Source: Bacillota bacterium
Lineage (GTDB): Bacteria > Bacillota_I > Bacilli_A > ML615J-28 > CAG-698
Length of the DNA: 27,415 nucleotides
Direction of reading: 5' to 3'
Assembly (NCBI GenBank): GCA_023410025.1
Contig: JAEYQM010000022.1
Coordinates: 1 to 27,415 of the forward strand
The notes below the pieces were generated by a model, which did no database searches, had not been told where the DNA came from, and saw only the letters and a program-made list of their open reading frames with translations. Shown here piece after piece: positions 7,201-15,703 of this stretch (position 1 is its first letter; each line of letters begins with the position of its first letter). The position numbers were made by a program, and so were the translations under genes.

Positions 7201-7718
7201 ATGCTATCATGAAAGAAGCAGGAATGCAAGAAAATGGTAAGACAGTTTTATATGATGGTAGAACTGGTAAACCATTTGATAATGAAATCAACGTTGGGGT
7301 AATGTATATGATTAAGTTAGCCCACATGGTTGATGACAAACTTCATGCACGTAGTGAAGGACCTTATACTCTTGTAACTCAACAACCTATGGGTGGTAAA
7401 GCCCAAAATGGTGGACAAAGATTTGGGGAAATGGAAGTTTGGGCTCTTGAAGCATACGGAGCAAGTCACACATTAAGAGAAATGATGACAATCAAATCTG
7501 ACGATATTGTTGGTAGAAATAGAGTTTACAAAGCAATTGTTGATGGCGAAGAAATTCCAAATCCAGGTATTCCAGAATCATTCCGTGTATTAGTTAAGGA
7601 ATTACAAGGATTAGGATTAAGCGTTAAATTAATTGATAGTAAAACTAAAGAAGATGTTGCTAATAAGAGCTTGGTTGATGAGATAGTTCAAGCTTCAAAC
7701 AATAAGTATGGTTTATAA
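4209..7718 (+). CDS. rpoB: DNA-directed RNA polymerase subunit beta
   Basis: The beta subunit of RNA polymerase, forming half of the active-site cleft; 1169 residues, typical for Firmicutes. Landmarks: LPNLIEIQTKSFDWF near the N-terminus; the rifampicin pocket from about residue 462 with GSSQLSQFMDQ, THKRR (His481) and RISALG (Ser486), then IETPEGQNIGLI; KMSGRHGNKG at about 920; and the C-terminal GPYTLVTQQPMGGKAQ and GQRFGEMEVWALEAYGA. I choose TTG at 4209 because GAGGTGG (4196-4202) is six bases upstream and homologues begin here. An in-frame GTG at 4194 would overlap that site. Two candidate promoters lie upstream, and rpoC follows after 21 bases. The residues usually altered in rifampicin resistance look wild type. 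Confidence 0.98.
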   Translation: MSFKNVVYGKDRVRRNYSRVQTNVELPNLIEIQTKSFDWFVNEGIKELFKEISPIRDHSEKFELYFNGYEFEEPKYTIPEAKKNDVNYSRPLKVDVLLKNNETGEIKDQKIFLGDFPMMTPWGTFVINGAERVIVTQIIRSAGVFFSKEIDKKSGQTMYAGQVIPTRGAWIEFELGTKNIWYAKLDRSRKIYLTTFLRAMGLNSNKQIKDLFGESEFLLNTLDKDDTFGSDDALESLYDKLRPGEKSTPDGARTYLASRLFDTRRYDLASVGRYKVNKKLDVLSRLESVVNKKYRYNQDIVNPETGEIIVNKNDLVTHDNISSLKKYRHVLRKTFEYEQMLEGNSVILETVELIFNDQVIKVVGNDQTEDRNHITLSDILASVSYYMNLHSGVGSIDDIDHLGNRRLRLIGELLQNQFRIGLTKMEKNIRDRMSTSNDTRNLVPQNLINIRTLTSSIREFFGSSQLSQFMDQINPLSELTHKRRISALGAGGLSRDRAGFEVRDVHVSHYGRICPIETPEGQNIGLINSLATYSRADQYGFIETPYLKVITGPNGKPLVTDEIIYLTADKEEEFYIAQANAKVNNDKEIIDDVVVCRYKGETYELEGSQVEKISLIDVSPRQIVAVSTACIPFLEHDDANRALMGANMQRQAIPLLRPEAPFVATGIEAKAAKDSGVAVVCEGDGIVEYADALEIRVREFNGKLKKYDLIKFERSNNSTCVNQRPIVQSGEVVKVGDILADGASMDRGEMALGRNVVIAFMTWNGYNYEDAVIMSERLVSDDVYTSIHIEKYEVEVRNTKMGDEEITNELENEKKEATRNLDSKGIIRLGAEVKEGDVLVGKVTPKGQTEPTPEERLSNALFANNSKDVRNTSLRVPHGGGGIVHRVEYFNRKDSLELGPGVKEKVRVFIVQKRKISEGDKMSGRHGNKGVISKILPMEDMPYMADGTPIDIMLNPQGIPSRLNIGQVLEVHLGMAAKKLGVHVATPVFDGVTSEDLNAIMKEAGMQENGKTVLYDGRTGKPFDNEINVGVMYMIKLAHMVDDKLHARSEGPYTLVTQQPMGGKAQNGGQRFGEMEVWALEAYGASHTLREMMTIKSDDIVGRNRVYKAIVDGEEIPNPGIPESFRVLVKELQGLGLSVKLIDSKTKEDVANKSLVDEIVQASNNKYGL

Positions 7719-7739
7719 GAAGTATTTGAGGTGATTTAT

Positions 7740-10700
7740 TTGAAAAAATACGATTATATGCAAATAGGGATTGCGTCTCCTGAAGAAATAAGAAACTGGA
7801 GTTTTGGTGAAGTTAAAAAACACGAAACTATAAACTACAGAACTTTAAAACCAGAACGCGATGGTCTATTTTGTGAAGTGATCTTTGGACCAACTAAAGA
7901 TTATCAATGTTCTTGCGGTAAGAGTAAAAGAACTACAGAAAAAGGCGAAGTTTGCGAAAAATGTGGTGTTAAACTTACTGAAAGTAAAGTACGTAGAGAA
8001 AGAATGGGACACATTGAACTTGCTGCCCCAGTAGTTCATACATGGTTTTTACGTAATAGCCCAAGTAAAATTGCTTTATTACTTGATATGAAAACTAAAG
8101 AAGTTGAAGATATCGTATATCTTGCAAGTTATATTGTTACTGATCCAGGAAATATTGAAGATTTAGTTAAAGGTCAAATTCTAACAGAACAAGAAGTTGC
8201 ACAACTTCAAAGAACACATGGATATCGTAAATTTACAGCTCTAACAGGAGCAGAAGCAATCAAAACTTTACTAAAAGATTTAGATTTAAAAAAGATTGTT
8301 GAAAATTTACGTGTTGAACTTAAAACTTCTACAAAACAAAAACGTGATAAAATTATTAAAAGACTAGAAGTATGCGAAGCTTTCGTACACTCAGACAATA
8401 AACCTGAATGGATGGTAATGGATGTTATTCCAGTACTTCCTCCAGATTTACGTCCAATGGTTCAACTTGATGGTGGACGTTTTGCAACTACCGATTTAAA
8501 TGACTTATACCGTCGTATCTTAAATCGTAACAATCGTCTACGTAAGCAATTTGAACAACGTGCGCCTGCTTTAATTACTAAGAATGAAAAGAGAATGCTT
8601 CAAGAAGCAGTTGATGCTTTAATTGATAATGGTAAACGCAATCGTAAAGTTGTTGTTGAAAAGAATCGTCCACTTAAGAGTTTAAGTGACTTACTTCGTG
8701 GTAAGCAAGGACGTTTCCGTCAAAACTTACTTGGTAAACGTGTAGACTACTCAGGACGTAGCGTTATCGCTGTTGGACCAGATCTACAAATGTATCAATG
8801 TGGTATTCCTCGTGAAATGGCTTTAATTCTATTTAAACCATTTATCATTCACGCATTAATGGAAAAATATGCTGAAAGTCAAGAACAAACAAATACAAAG
8901 ATTAGTATTAAACGTGCTAAGGAAATGATTGAAGAGGGACATCCAGATGCAATGGAACAATTAGAAAAAATTGTTGTTGAGCATCCAGTATTACTAAACC
9001 GTGCCCCTACACTACACAGATTAGGTATTCAAGCCTTTGAACCTAAACTTGTTGAAGGAAAAGCAATTCGTTTACACCCTCTAGTAACTCCAGCCTTCAA
9101 TGCCGACTTCGACGGTGACCAAATGGCCGTACACGTGCCATTATCTGAAGAAGCACAAGCAGAAGCTCGTTTATTAATGCTAGCAAGTAAGAATATCCTT
9201 GCACCAAAAGATGGTAAACCAATCGTTACACCATCACAAGACATGGTACTTGGAAACTATTACTTAACTATTGAAGATGATAAAGATTTACGTAATGGTA
9301 GAATTTTTAAAGATATTAATGAAATTGAATTAGCTTACGAAAATGATGAAATTGGATTACATACTCGTATTGTAATTCCTGCTCGTGCACTAAACAATAA
9401 ACGTTTCACTCCAAAACAAAATGAATCATATTTTATTACAACATGGGGTAAAATCTTATTCAATACAATTTTCCCTAAGAGTACTGAATCAGGAGACTTC
9501 CCATTTGTAAACGAACCATTATTAACTAACTTAGTACATGGTACTGATGATAGATTCTTTATTGAAAAGGGTAAAAACATTAAAGAAGAAGTATCTTCAT
9601 GGATTAGTGAAGTCGATGCTTACCGTAAAGGTAAAGAAGGAATCAAATACGATATCAATAAAGTAATTCCTCACCCATTCCAAAAGAAATTCTTATCATT
9701 AATTATCCTTGAAGTATTCAAGCAATTCAAACTTGCTGAAACATCACGTACACTAGATAAAATGAAGGACTTAGGATTTAAATATTCTACAGTATCTGGA
9801 ATTACTGTATCAGCATACGATATTAACCCAGTTGAAACTAAGAAAGAAGTTTTAGCTGAAGCTGAAAAGAAGATATCAATTCTTGAAGAACAATTACAAG
9901 ATGGTATGTTAACAGCATCAGAAAAACGTGATCTTGCAATTAAGATTTGGAACAAGACAAAATCTCGTCTTGAAGATGATATTAAAGAAAAAGTTAAGGT
10001 TGAATATATTTCTAACCACCTATACATGATGAGTGACAGTGGTGCCCGTGGTAGCATTGGTAACTTCGTTCAATTATCAGGTATGCGTGGACTAATGGCT
10101 AAACCAAATGGTGAAAGCATGGATATTCCAATTCGTTCTTCATTCCGTGAAGGATTAACGATGTCAGAATTCTTTATTTCAAGCCATGGTTCAAGAAAAG
10201 GTTCTACCGATACTGCCTTAAAAACTGCTGAATCAGGATACCTAACAAGAAGATTAGTTGACGTTAGTCAAGAAATCGTAGTTAGAGAAGATGATTGTGG
10301 AACGGACAGAGGTATGACAGTTTCTGAATTACGTCAAAAAGATGGTACAGTAATTGAACCACTATTTGATAGAATTCGTGGTCGTTTCACAAACAAACCA
10401 GTATATGATCCAGAAACTAATGAATTAATCATTGGTGCTAATGAATATATTGATGATCATACAGCTGAAAAAATTAAGAAATTAGGCATCAAAAATGTTA
10501 ATATTCGTACATTATTAACATGTAACTCTAAAAATGGTGTTTGCGTTAAATGTTATGGTTCTGACCTTTCAACAGGAGATGTTGTTGAGAAGGGTGAAGT
10601 AGTAGGTATTATTGCTGCTCAATCAATTGGTGAACCAGGAACACAATTAACCATGAGAACATTCCACTCAGGAGGGGTTGCCGGTGGTGATGACATTACT

Positions 10701-11468
10701 CAAGGTCTTCCACGTATTCAAGAATTATTTGAAGCTCGTGAACCAAAAGGTAAAGCTATCATTTCTGAAATTGATGGATTAGTTGTATCAATCACAGAAG
10801 AAAAAGATCATCGTTCTGAAATCACAATTGAACACCGTGATCATAATGGTAAACCAGTTTATCTATTGGATAAACCAGGATTTGTTGAAACTAAAGTATA
10901 CTTAACAGACAGTGGAAAACAACCAATCGTTAAGGTTGATGGTTATGTAAAAGCTGGAGATAAATTAACTGAAGGATTAATCCATCCTAAAGAATTATTG
11001 AAAGTTGCATCAGTTGACGCTGTAGTTGAATATATTCTAGTTGAAGTACAAAAAGTTTACCGTTCACAAGGTGTAGAAATTGCCGATAAACATATTGAAA
11101 TCATTATTAAACAAATGTTACATAAAGTAGCAATTGTTAATGAAGGAGATACAGATTGCTTACCAGGTACACATATTTCAAGAACTAAACTTGTTGAAAT
11201 AGTAAATCAATGTATTAAAGAAGGTAAGAGACCTCCAGTAGTTAGATCATTACTATTAGGTATTACTAGAGCTTCCTTAAAATCAGACTCATTCCTATCA
11301 GCAGCCAGCTTCCAAGAAACAACAAGAGTGTTAACAGAAGCAGCTATTCGTGGTAAGAAAGATATGCTTGAAGGATTAAAAGAAAATATTCTAATTGGTG
11401 GATTAATTCCTGCAGGAACAGGTGCAGTAACATTAGAAAATGAAGCTGTATCAGTAATTAAAAAGTAA
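7740..11468 (+). CDS. rpoC: DNA-directed RNA polymerase subunit beta prime
   Basis: The beta prime subunit, carrying the catalytic Mg2+ site; 1242 residues. The N-terminal zinc ribbon has cysteines 57, 59, 72 and 75. The universal NADFDGD motif (454-460) supplies the three metal-binding aspartates. The bridge-helix/trigger-loop region begins at about 768 with RGSIGNFVQLSGMRGLM and continues to GSTDTALKTAESGYLTRRLVD. A second zinc site uses Cys853, Cys928, Cys935 and Cys938. The late IIAAQSIGEPGTQLTMRTF and FHSGGVAGGDDITQGLPR are present. I choose TTG at 7740: TGAGGTG (7726-7732) lies seven bases upstream, matching the rpoB arrangement, whereas the GTG at 7731 overlaps the ribosome binding site. 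A terminator follows immediately. Confidence 0.98.
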   Translation: MKKYDYMQIGIASPEEIRNWSFGEVKKHETINYRTLKPERDGLFCEVIFGPTKDYQCSCGKSKRTTEKGEVCEKCGVKLTESKVRRERMGHIELAAPVVHTWFLRNSPSKIALLLDMKTKEVEDIVYLASYIVTDPGNIEDLVKGQILTEQEVAQLQRTHGYRKFTALTGAEAIKTLLKDLDLKKIVENLRVELKTSTKQKRDKIIKRLEVCEAFVHSDNKPEWMVMDVIPVLPPDLRPMVQLDGGRFATTDLNDLYRRILNRNNRLRKQFEQRAPALITKNEKRMLQEAVDALIDNGKRNRKVVVEKNRPLKSLSDLLRGKQGRFRQNLLGKRVDYSGRSVIAVGPDLQMYQCGIPREMALILFKPFIIHALMEKYAESQEQTNTKISIKRAKEMIEEGHPDAMEQLEKIVVEHPVLLNRAPTLHRLGIQAFEPKLVEGKAIRLHPLVTPAFNADFDGDQMAVHVPLSEEAQAEARLLMLASKNILAPKDGKPIVTPSQDMVLGNYYLTIEDDKDLRNGRIFKDINEIELAYENDEIGLHTRIVIPARALNNKRFTPKQNESYFITTWGKILFNTIFPKSTESGDFPFVNEPLLTNLVHGTDDRFFIEKGKNIKEEVSSWISEVDAYRKGKEGIKYDINKVIPHPFQKKFLSLIILEVFKQFKLAETSRTLDKMKDLGFKYSTVSGITVSAYDINPVETKKEVLAEAEKKISILEEQLQDGMLTASEKRDLAIKIWNKTKSRLEDDIKEKVKVEYISNHLYMMSDSGARGSIGNFVQLSGMRGLMAKPNGESMDIPIRSSFREGLTMSEFFISSHGSRKGSTDTALKTAESGYLTRRLVDVSQEIVVREDDCGTDRGMTVSELRQKDGTVIEPLFDRIRGRFTNKPVYDPETNELIIGANEYIDDHTAEKIKKLGIKNVNIRTLLTCNSKNGVCVKCYGSDLSTGDVVEKGEVVGIIAAQSIGEPGTQLTMRTFHSGGVAGGDDITQGLPRIQELFEAREPKGKAIISEIDGLVVSITEEKDHRSEITIEHRDHNGKPVYLLDKPGFVETKVYLTDSGKQPIVKVDGYVKAGDKLTEGLIHPKELLKVASVDAVVEYILVEVQKVYRSQGVEIADKHIEIIIKQMLHKVAIVNEGDTDCLPGTHISRTKLVEIVNQCIKEGKRPPVVRSLLLGITRASLKSDSFLSAASFQETTRVLTEAAIRGKKDMLEGLKENILIGGLIPAGTGAVTLENEAVSVIKK

Positions 11469-11503
11469 GACGCATTAATTTGCGTCTTTTTTTGTTTTTT
11501 TTT
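11467..11503 (+). terminator. Intrinsic terminator of rpoB-rpoC
   Basis: AAGACGCA (11467-11474), loop TTAATT, TGCGTCTT (11481-11488), then a long T-rich run to 11503. It overlaps the rpoC stop codon. Confidence 0.92.
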
Positions 11504-11987
11504 AAATAAATAAATACTTTAACATATTCAGAACCATAATTAAAAATTACTATATTTATTAATTTATATATTGATTTATATATACATATATCTTATAATA
11601 TACATGCTGGTTTGGTAATAAGAAAATAACAATAATTATTATATTAAAAATTAAACGTATATTATTAACTTCATACAAATGAATAGTAACAGTTTTGAAA
11701 ATATTATTAATAATGTGTTAAATAGTTACAATTTTTATTAGCATTTTAAGAGTCCTAAATATATATTTATTAATCATGAAATTACAAAATTAATATTTAA
11801 CTTAAATTTGAAAGATATTCCAAAGTTATTACTTATGATAATAGTTTATCTTTTTTATTTTTGCACTTTTCTTAACTAAAGTATTAAAAATATAATTAAT
11901 CGTAACTGTATAATTTATTTAACTAAATAAAACATATGTTTAGGTTCAAAAATAATTAAATATAAAAATTATGAAAGGAGAAGAAAA
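11504..11987 (+). other. Long AT-rich stretch without a recognisable gene
   Basis: About 480 bases of nearly pure A/T sequence. I see no ORF with coding character, no tRNA and no convincing hairpin with a T-tract. TATAAT occurs at 11909-11914, about 75 bases before the next gene, but without a good -35. GAAAGGAGAAG (11971-11981) is the ribosome binding site of the YccF-domain gene. It marks the switch from conserved to accessory sequence and may be decayed DNA. Confidence 0.5.
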
Positions 11988-12344
11988 ATGAAATTATTAG
12001 GTAACATTATTTGGTTTTTATTAGTTGGTTTAATATCCTTTATTACATGGACATTTACTGGAATCATTTTATGTATTACAATCATCGGTATTCCATTTGG
12101 TAAACAATGCTTTAAATTAGCTGGTTTGGTAATTTTTCCATTTGGGAAAACCATAAAAACTAATTTTGATTCACATCCAATTGCTAACATTATATGGTTA
12201 ATTCTATTTGGATGGGAAATTGCACTTGGTTATGTATTTGGTGGAATCATATTATACATAACAATTCTTGGTATTCCATTTGGTAAACAATGCTTCAAAT
12301 TATCGGCACTTGCATTATTACCATTTGGTGCAAATGTATCTTAA
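11988..12344 (+). CDS. yccF: YccF-domain inner membrane protein
   Basis: A small membrane protein of 118 residues with two tandem copies of the YccF domain. The first contains IPFGKQCFKL and then FPFGK (about residues 30-52); the second repeats IPFGKQCFKL and ends LPFGA (about 93-115). Each copy begins with a hydrophobic NIIW segment (NIIWFLLVGLIS and NIIWLILFGWEI), so about four membrane spans are expected. The family is widespread in bacteria and its function is unknown. The ATG is preceded by AAAGGAGAAG. Long non-coding stretches on both sides indicate a single-gene unit. Confidence 0.88.
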   Translation: MKLLGNIIWFLLVGLISFITWTFTGIILCITIIGIPFGKQCFKLAGLVIFPFGKTIKTNFDSHPIANIIWLILFGWEIALGYVFGGIILYITILGIPFGKQCFKLSALALLPFGANVS

Positions 12345-12389
12345 TTTAATTTTATGATTTGCCTGATTATTAAGATATTATAATTTTAC

Positions 12390-12432
12390 ATATACAATTT
12401 ATGTAAATATACAATTTAGGTAAATATACAAC
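12390..12432 (+). repeat. 17-base direct repeat, two and a half copies
   Basis: ATATACAATTTATGTAA (12390-12406), ATATACAATTTAGGTAA (12407-12423) and the partial ATATACAAC (12424-12432) run head to tail about 45 bases after the YccF-domain gene. Copies one and two differ at one base. Function unknown; it may be simple slippage in AT-rich DNA. Confidence 0.8.
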
Positions 12433-12602
12433 TAAAACTATATGGATAAATAGAGATTATTAAATAATTTTATCCTTTAATAGCAAATAACTAAGGGGAA
12501 TTGTGTGTCCCTATGTTCCTACGCGTATTTTTTTAAGTCTATGATGATAGAACAATAAGATATTTAAGTTTTTATAATTTAAATTATTTAAGGAGGTCAA
12601 AT

Positions 12603-13061
12603 ATGGCCAAAACAAAATTTTTAATAATAGGATTGGTAATAATTATGTTATTTACTTTTTTATCAGGTTGTACAAACAATAAATACAATGCAAAATTATA
12701 TGATAATGCTATTGAATGGATAAACGTCGATTTTGCCAACAATAATCAAGTAGGAAATTTGTCTTTTTCTAATCGTACCTTTATCATTGATAGTCAGGAA
12801 AAATATGATCAAGTATTTAATAATAACGAATTAGAAATTGATTTTAATAATCAAATGTTAGTTGTCTACACTTTTATAACTATATATCATCGAAAAAATT
12901 ACATAAAAAATATAGATGTAAAGAATAGTGTATTAAAAATTACATATGAAATGGAAAAGAAACCAGGTGTCGGTGATGCTTCTCAACCATATCAGCGTTG
13001 GTTTGTAGTTAAACTTGACAAACTTGACGTTAATTCTGTTGTATTTGAAGAAAAATTATAA
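12603..13061 (+). CDS. Small lipoprotein, possibly PrcB-like
   Basis: A 152-residue exported lipoprotein. The N-terminus has a lysine, a hydrophobic core and the lipobox LSGC, so Cys23 should be lipidated and the protein anchored to the outer face of the membrane. The mature part contains IDFNNQMLVVYTFI, then alternating strands and a final GVGDASQPYQRWFVVKLDK. This order (hydrophobic strand, beta hairpin, Pro-Tyr, VVKLDK strand) resembles the C-terminal domain of PrcB, a protease-complex subunit, but I hold that only weakly. The ribosome binding site is AAGGAGG. The gap to the peptidase gene is 30 bases with no terminator, so the two are probably co-transcribed. Confidence 0.75.
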   Translation: MAKTKFLIIGLVIIMLFTFLSGCTNNKYNAKLYDNAIEWINVDFANNNQVGNLSFSNRTFIIDSQEKYDQVFNNNELEIDFNNQMLVVYTFITIYHRKNYIKNIDVKNSVLKITYEMEKKPGVGDASQPYQRWFVVKLDKLDVNSVVFEEKL

Positions 13062-13091
13062 AAAAAATAAATAATTTAAAAGGGGGATTTT

Positions 13092-15182
13092 ATGAAAAAA
13101 TCTAATAATAAAATATTTAAAAATTTAATTAAAAAAATTAATTGTTTAATTCTTTTTGTACTTGTACTAATGTCAATTTCTTTAATGAGTATCTCATTAA
13201 CTGTTAATGCAAAGTCAAATAGTTTATCGGAATTAACTAGTGCTACAGCAACAAAAGAACTAAGTGCTCCAGTTAGTTATTCAGTAGAAAAAGTTACAAA
13301 TGAATTATTTGGAAATGTTAGTATCAAAAGTAGTGAATATCTCTATAATTTAGATGATTCTGCTGATTATATTTATGTGGAATTAAATGATGGGGGATAT
13401 GCCGTTTTTCTTAAAGAAACAATGGAGTTGCTAGAATATTCACAGCAAGGTAAATTAAATTATCCAAAAAATTCATCTAAATATTATGGTGGACCTAGCT
13501 TATATATGGTTAAAGATGATGATTGTTTTGTTGATGTAAATTCGCAAGAGCATCTTCATATAAGTAATGATTCAGCAAAAACTTATGCAAGTGAAGTACG
13601 TGAAACATTAATTAGCAATTACGAAGAACGTCTAATTTCTGAAAATGTTGACTTTGATTATTCACTTTTAGAAAAAGAAGTAGCAACAGAAGCCAGAAGT
13701 AATAATATTAGTTTGGACGATCAACTTGTTGGAGAAATACCTAAATTGGATACAGATAATTTAATTAGGATAACAGATGGAACGTATATACCAAATTATC
13801 GTTACTTTTTGTCAGATCCTAAACACGGATATAATTCCACGGGAACTTGTGGTGCTGTCGCTGCACAATTATTATTAAGTTACCATAATTATTATTCTGA
13901 TAGACGAATAGTAGATCATAAATATTTGAATGGTGGTAATAGTATTCCTGAACATAATCCGAATCTTTGTAAAGATCCTATGAAAATGACACATGAAACA
14001 CTAGGAACTAAGGGACAACGTGAAGATGGTATAGATTATACAGATAGTTATTTTCATTATGTTGTAGAAAATATACCTAAAAGTGCTACTACATCACAAG
14101 TGAAAAATGGACTTAATAATATTTTATCAGAAAGAAATAATGAAATTACTGGAACTATCAAGTATTCAGTTAAATCACTATCATTTAATTCAAGTGGTAT
14201 TATATCAGAGTTAGATTCAGGGCGTCCAGTAATTTTGTTAATGCAAAATAGTTTGGGTGGCTTAAATCATTATGTAGTTGCTTATGGTTATAATAACTAC
14301 ACATATCCTGGATCTTCAGAATCATATTTAGGTTATATAACACATTTTGGTTGGGGTTCAAATTATTTGAATATATGGGTTAATTCAGCTTGGTGTTATA
14401 GTTATACATCACTGAAAATTGAACATACTCATAATTATTATACAGTTGGTCAAATTCCAGGTACTAGTCGAATGGAATATAAATGTAGGACATGTGGACA
14501 TAGAACTGATGCTGGTCTTACTATGCTTGACATAGATCGTTATCAAGAAAGGGTTGTATCTATACCTCAAAACGATTATTCATATAAGGAAATTAATGTA
14601 TCTTTTGATACTGCAGGAAATAAATTATTCCAAACATTTGGATCAAAAGACGTTAAACTTTATTTGTTTGATTCTGAATACAATCAATTAAAATATGACG
14701 ATGATTCAGGACAGGGACTTAATTCACTATTTTATTATAATGTAGAAGCTAATAAACAATATATATTAAGAGTTAAATTCTATAATAGTTCAAATACAGG
14801 TGATGTAAAAGTAGGTATTACTCCAGCTTCTGAAACATATTTAAAATACGAAGATATATGGACTTATAATAGTACTGGTGTAACATTCTATTTTCCAGCA
14901 ACATTAAATACAACTAGAGTATTAACATTTACACCAACAGAAAGTGGTACATACAAATTCCAAACAAATTATGTTTTCGGTAGTAGGGTTGATACATATT
15001 TATATGTCGTAGACCCAACTACAACATATCAATGCCTATATGATGATGATAATGCAGGTGATTTGCAGGCTTTAATTACTACTGATTTGGTCGCTGGAAG
15101 AACATATTTCATTGTTGCATCAACTTATAATATTACAACAACGAGTGGTTCATTAAGTTTGGATATAAAAAAAATATCATAA
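13092..15182 (+). CDS. Secreted papain-fold cysteine peptidase (C39-like) with two C-terminal beta-sandwich modules
   Basis: A 696-residue exported protein. A signal peptide with a basic start and long hydrophobic core probably ends at Ala40 (VNA). The peptidase core holds the nucleophile Cys253 in TGTCGAVAAQLLLSYHNY, His393 in LNHYVVAYGY, and a following THFGWGSN that could supply the third catalytic residue and oxyanion loop, as in C39-like and streptopain-like enzymes. A short linker HTHNYY then KCRTCGHR (Cys465, Cys468) is a motif I associate with Firmicutes surface proteins. Two modules follow (about 478-580 and 585-696), each with a DDD turn (YDDDSGQG and YDDDNAGD), resembling pre-peptidase C-terminal (PPC) domains. 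No sortase motif is seen. It probably acts outside the cell; substrate unknown. AGGGGGA precedes the ATG. Confidence 0.83.
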   Translation: MKKSNNKIFKNLIKKINCLILFVLVLMSISLMSISLTVNAKSNSLSELTSATATKELSAPVSYSVEKVTNELFGNVSIKSSEYLYNLDDSADYIYVELNDGGYAVFLKETMELLEYSQQGKLNYPKNSSKYYGGPSLYMVKDDDCFVDVNSQEHLHISNDSAKTYASEVRETLISNYEERLISENVDFDYSLLEKEVATEARSNNISLDDQLVGEIPKLDTDNLIRITDGTYIPNYRYFLSDPKHGYNSTGTCGAVAAQLLLSYHNYYSDRRIVDHKYLNGGNSIPEHNPNLCKDPMKMTHETLGTKGQREDGIDYTDSYFHYVVENIPKSATTSQVKNGLNNILSERNNEITGTIKYSVKSLSFNSSGIISELDSGRPVILLMQNSLGGLNHYVVAYGYNNYTYPGSSESYLGYITHFGWGSNYLNIWVNSAWCYSYTSLKIEHTHNYYTVGQIPGTSRMEYKCRTCGHRTDAGLTMLDIDRYQERVVSIPQNDYSYKEINVSFDTAGNKLFQTFGSKDVKLYLFDSEYNQLKYDDDSGQGLNSLFYYNVEANKQYILRVKFYNSSNTGDVKVGITPASETYLKYEDIWTYNSTGVTFYFPATLNTTRVLTFTPTESGTYKFQTNYVFGSRVDTYLYVVDPTTTYQCLYDDDNAGDLQALITTDLVAGRTYFIVASTYNITTTSGSLSLDIKKIS

Positions 15183-15225
15183 TAGAATAGTTTTATTAAA
15201 TACTTTCATATATGTAATCTTATAA

Positions 15226-15260
15226 GCCGATGTATCTTTTTGATACATTGGCTATTTTTT
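15226..15260 (+). terminator. Intrinsic terminator after the peptidase gene
   Basis: GCCGATGTATC (15226-15236) pairs with GATACATTGGC (15242-15252), 11 pairs including one G-T, loop TTTTT, then TATTTTTT. It ends the lipoprotein-peptidase unit. Confidence 0.93.
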
Positions 15261-15616
15261 ATATAAAGAAATTGCCATAAACATTGTAGTTATATTTTAA
15301 AAGTAGTCCATAAATGTTGTTTAATTTTAGAAGTTAAAATTTTATTAAAATAAAACAGAAGTTAATAATGGTGAACGGTAAAATTATTTTCTAATAATAC
15401 TTCATATAAAAAAGTAGTTCATTATATAAGTCTTTAAACCAATATCTTGGTTACTTTTAATAATATTTAAATATTACTAAGTTAAAAGTCTATATGTGCA
15501 TTAGGATGTTTAGTATGAGTACATCTATTTTTTAAGAATCATTAGTACCAATATAAGATTTATTTCTGCTCATTAAATAAGCTTTAGAAATATAAATTCT
15601 AAATAAAATTGGATAA
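15261..15616 (+). other. AT-rich stretch without a recognisable gene
   Basis: About 350 bases with no coding ORF, tRNA or strong hairpin. Two short similar strings, AAAGTAGTCCAT (from about 15300) and AAAGTAGTTCAT (from about 15411), are the only internal repeat I notice. GATTTAT at 15557-15563 could pair with ATAAATC at 15618-15624, a possible weak echo of the inverted repeat seen at 16-77. Confidence 0.45.
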
Positions 15617-15655
15617 TATAAATCATTTTTGTATTTTATAGAATTAAAGTCTCAT
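15617..15655 (+). repeat. 39-base element, copy 2, upstream of the unknown 385-residue protein gene
   Basis: Identical to 70-108 in its first 21 and last 11 bases, with seven different bases between. As in copy 1, it ends 48 bases before a -35 box (15704). The downstream sequence keeps only partial similarity. Confidence 0.7.
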
Positions 15656-15703
15656 TTAAATTTAAACATAATAAATAATTAGACTAATTTTAAATAAATT
15701 ATA

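Noticed and set aside
9671..10057. 128-codon frame on the minus strand inside rpoC
   Set aside because: It is antisense to a strongly conserved part of rpoC and has no start signals; a shadow of the sense codons. The same holds for the other minus-strand frames in the window.
4209..11468. TGA read as tryptophan
   Set aside because: Conserved tryptophans in rpoB and rpoC are TGG, and the long reading frames are intact with TGA as stop.
11504..11987. tRNA, CRISPR or transposase remnants in the gene-free stretches
   Set aside because: No cloverleaf, no regularly spaced repeats and no recognisable transposase fragment or terminal inverted repeats were found by eye in any of the long spacers.
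12491..12535. Confident terminator for the YccF-domain gene
   Set aside because: The possible stem AGGG/CCCT has only four pairs and a loop of about 11 bases, and the T-run is 17 or so bases further on, so it is listed only as an observation.
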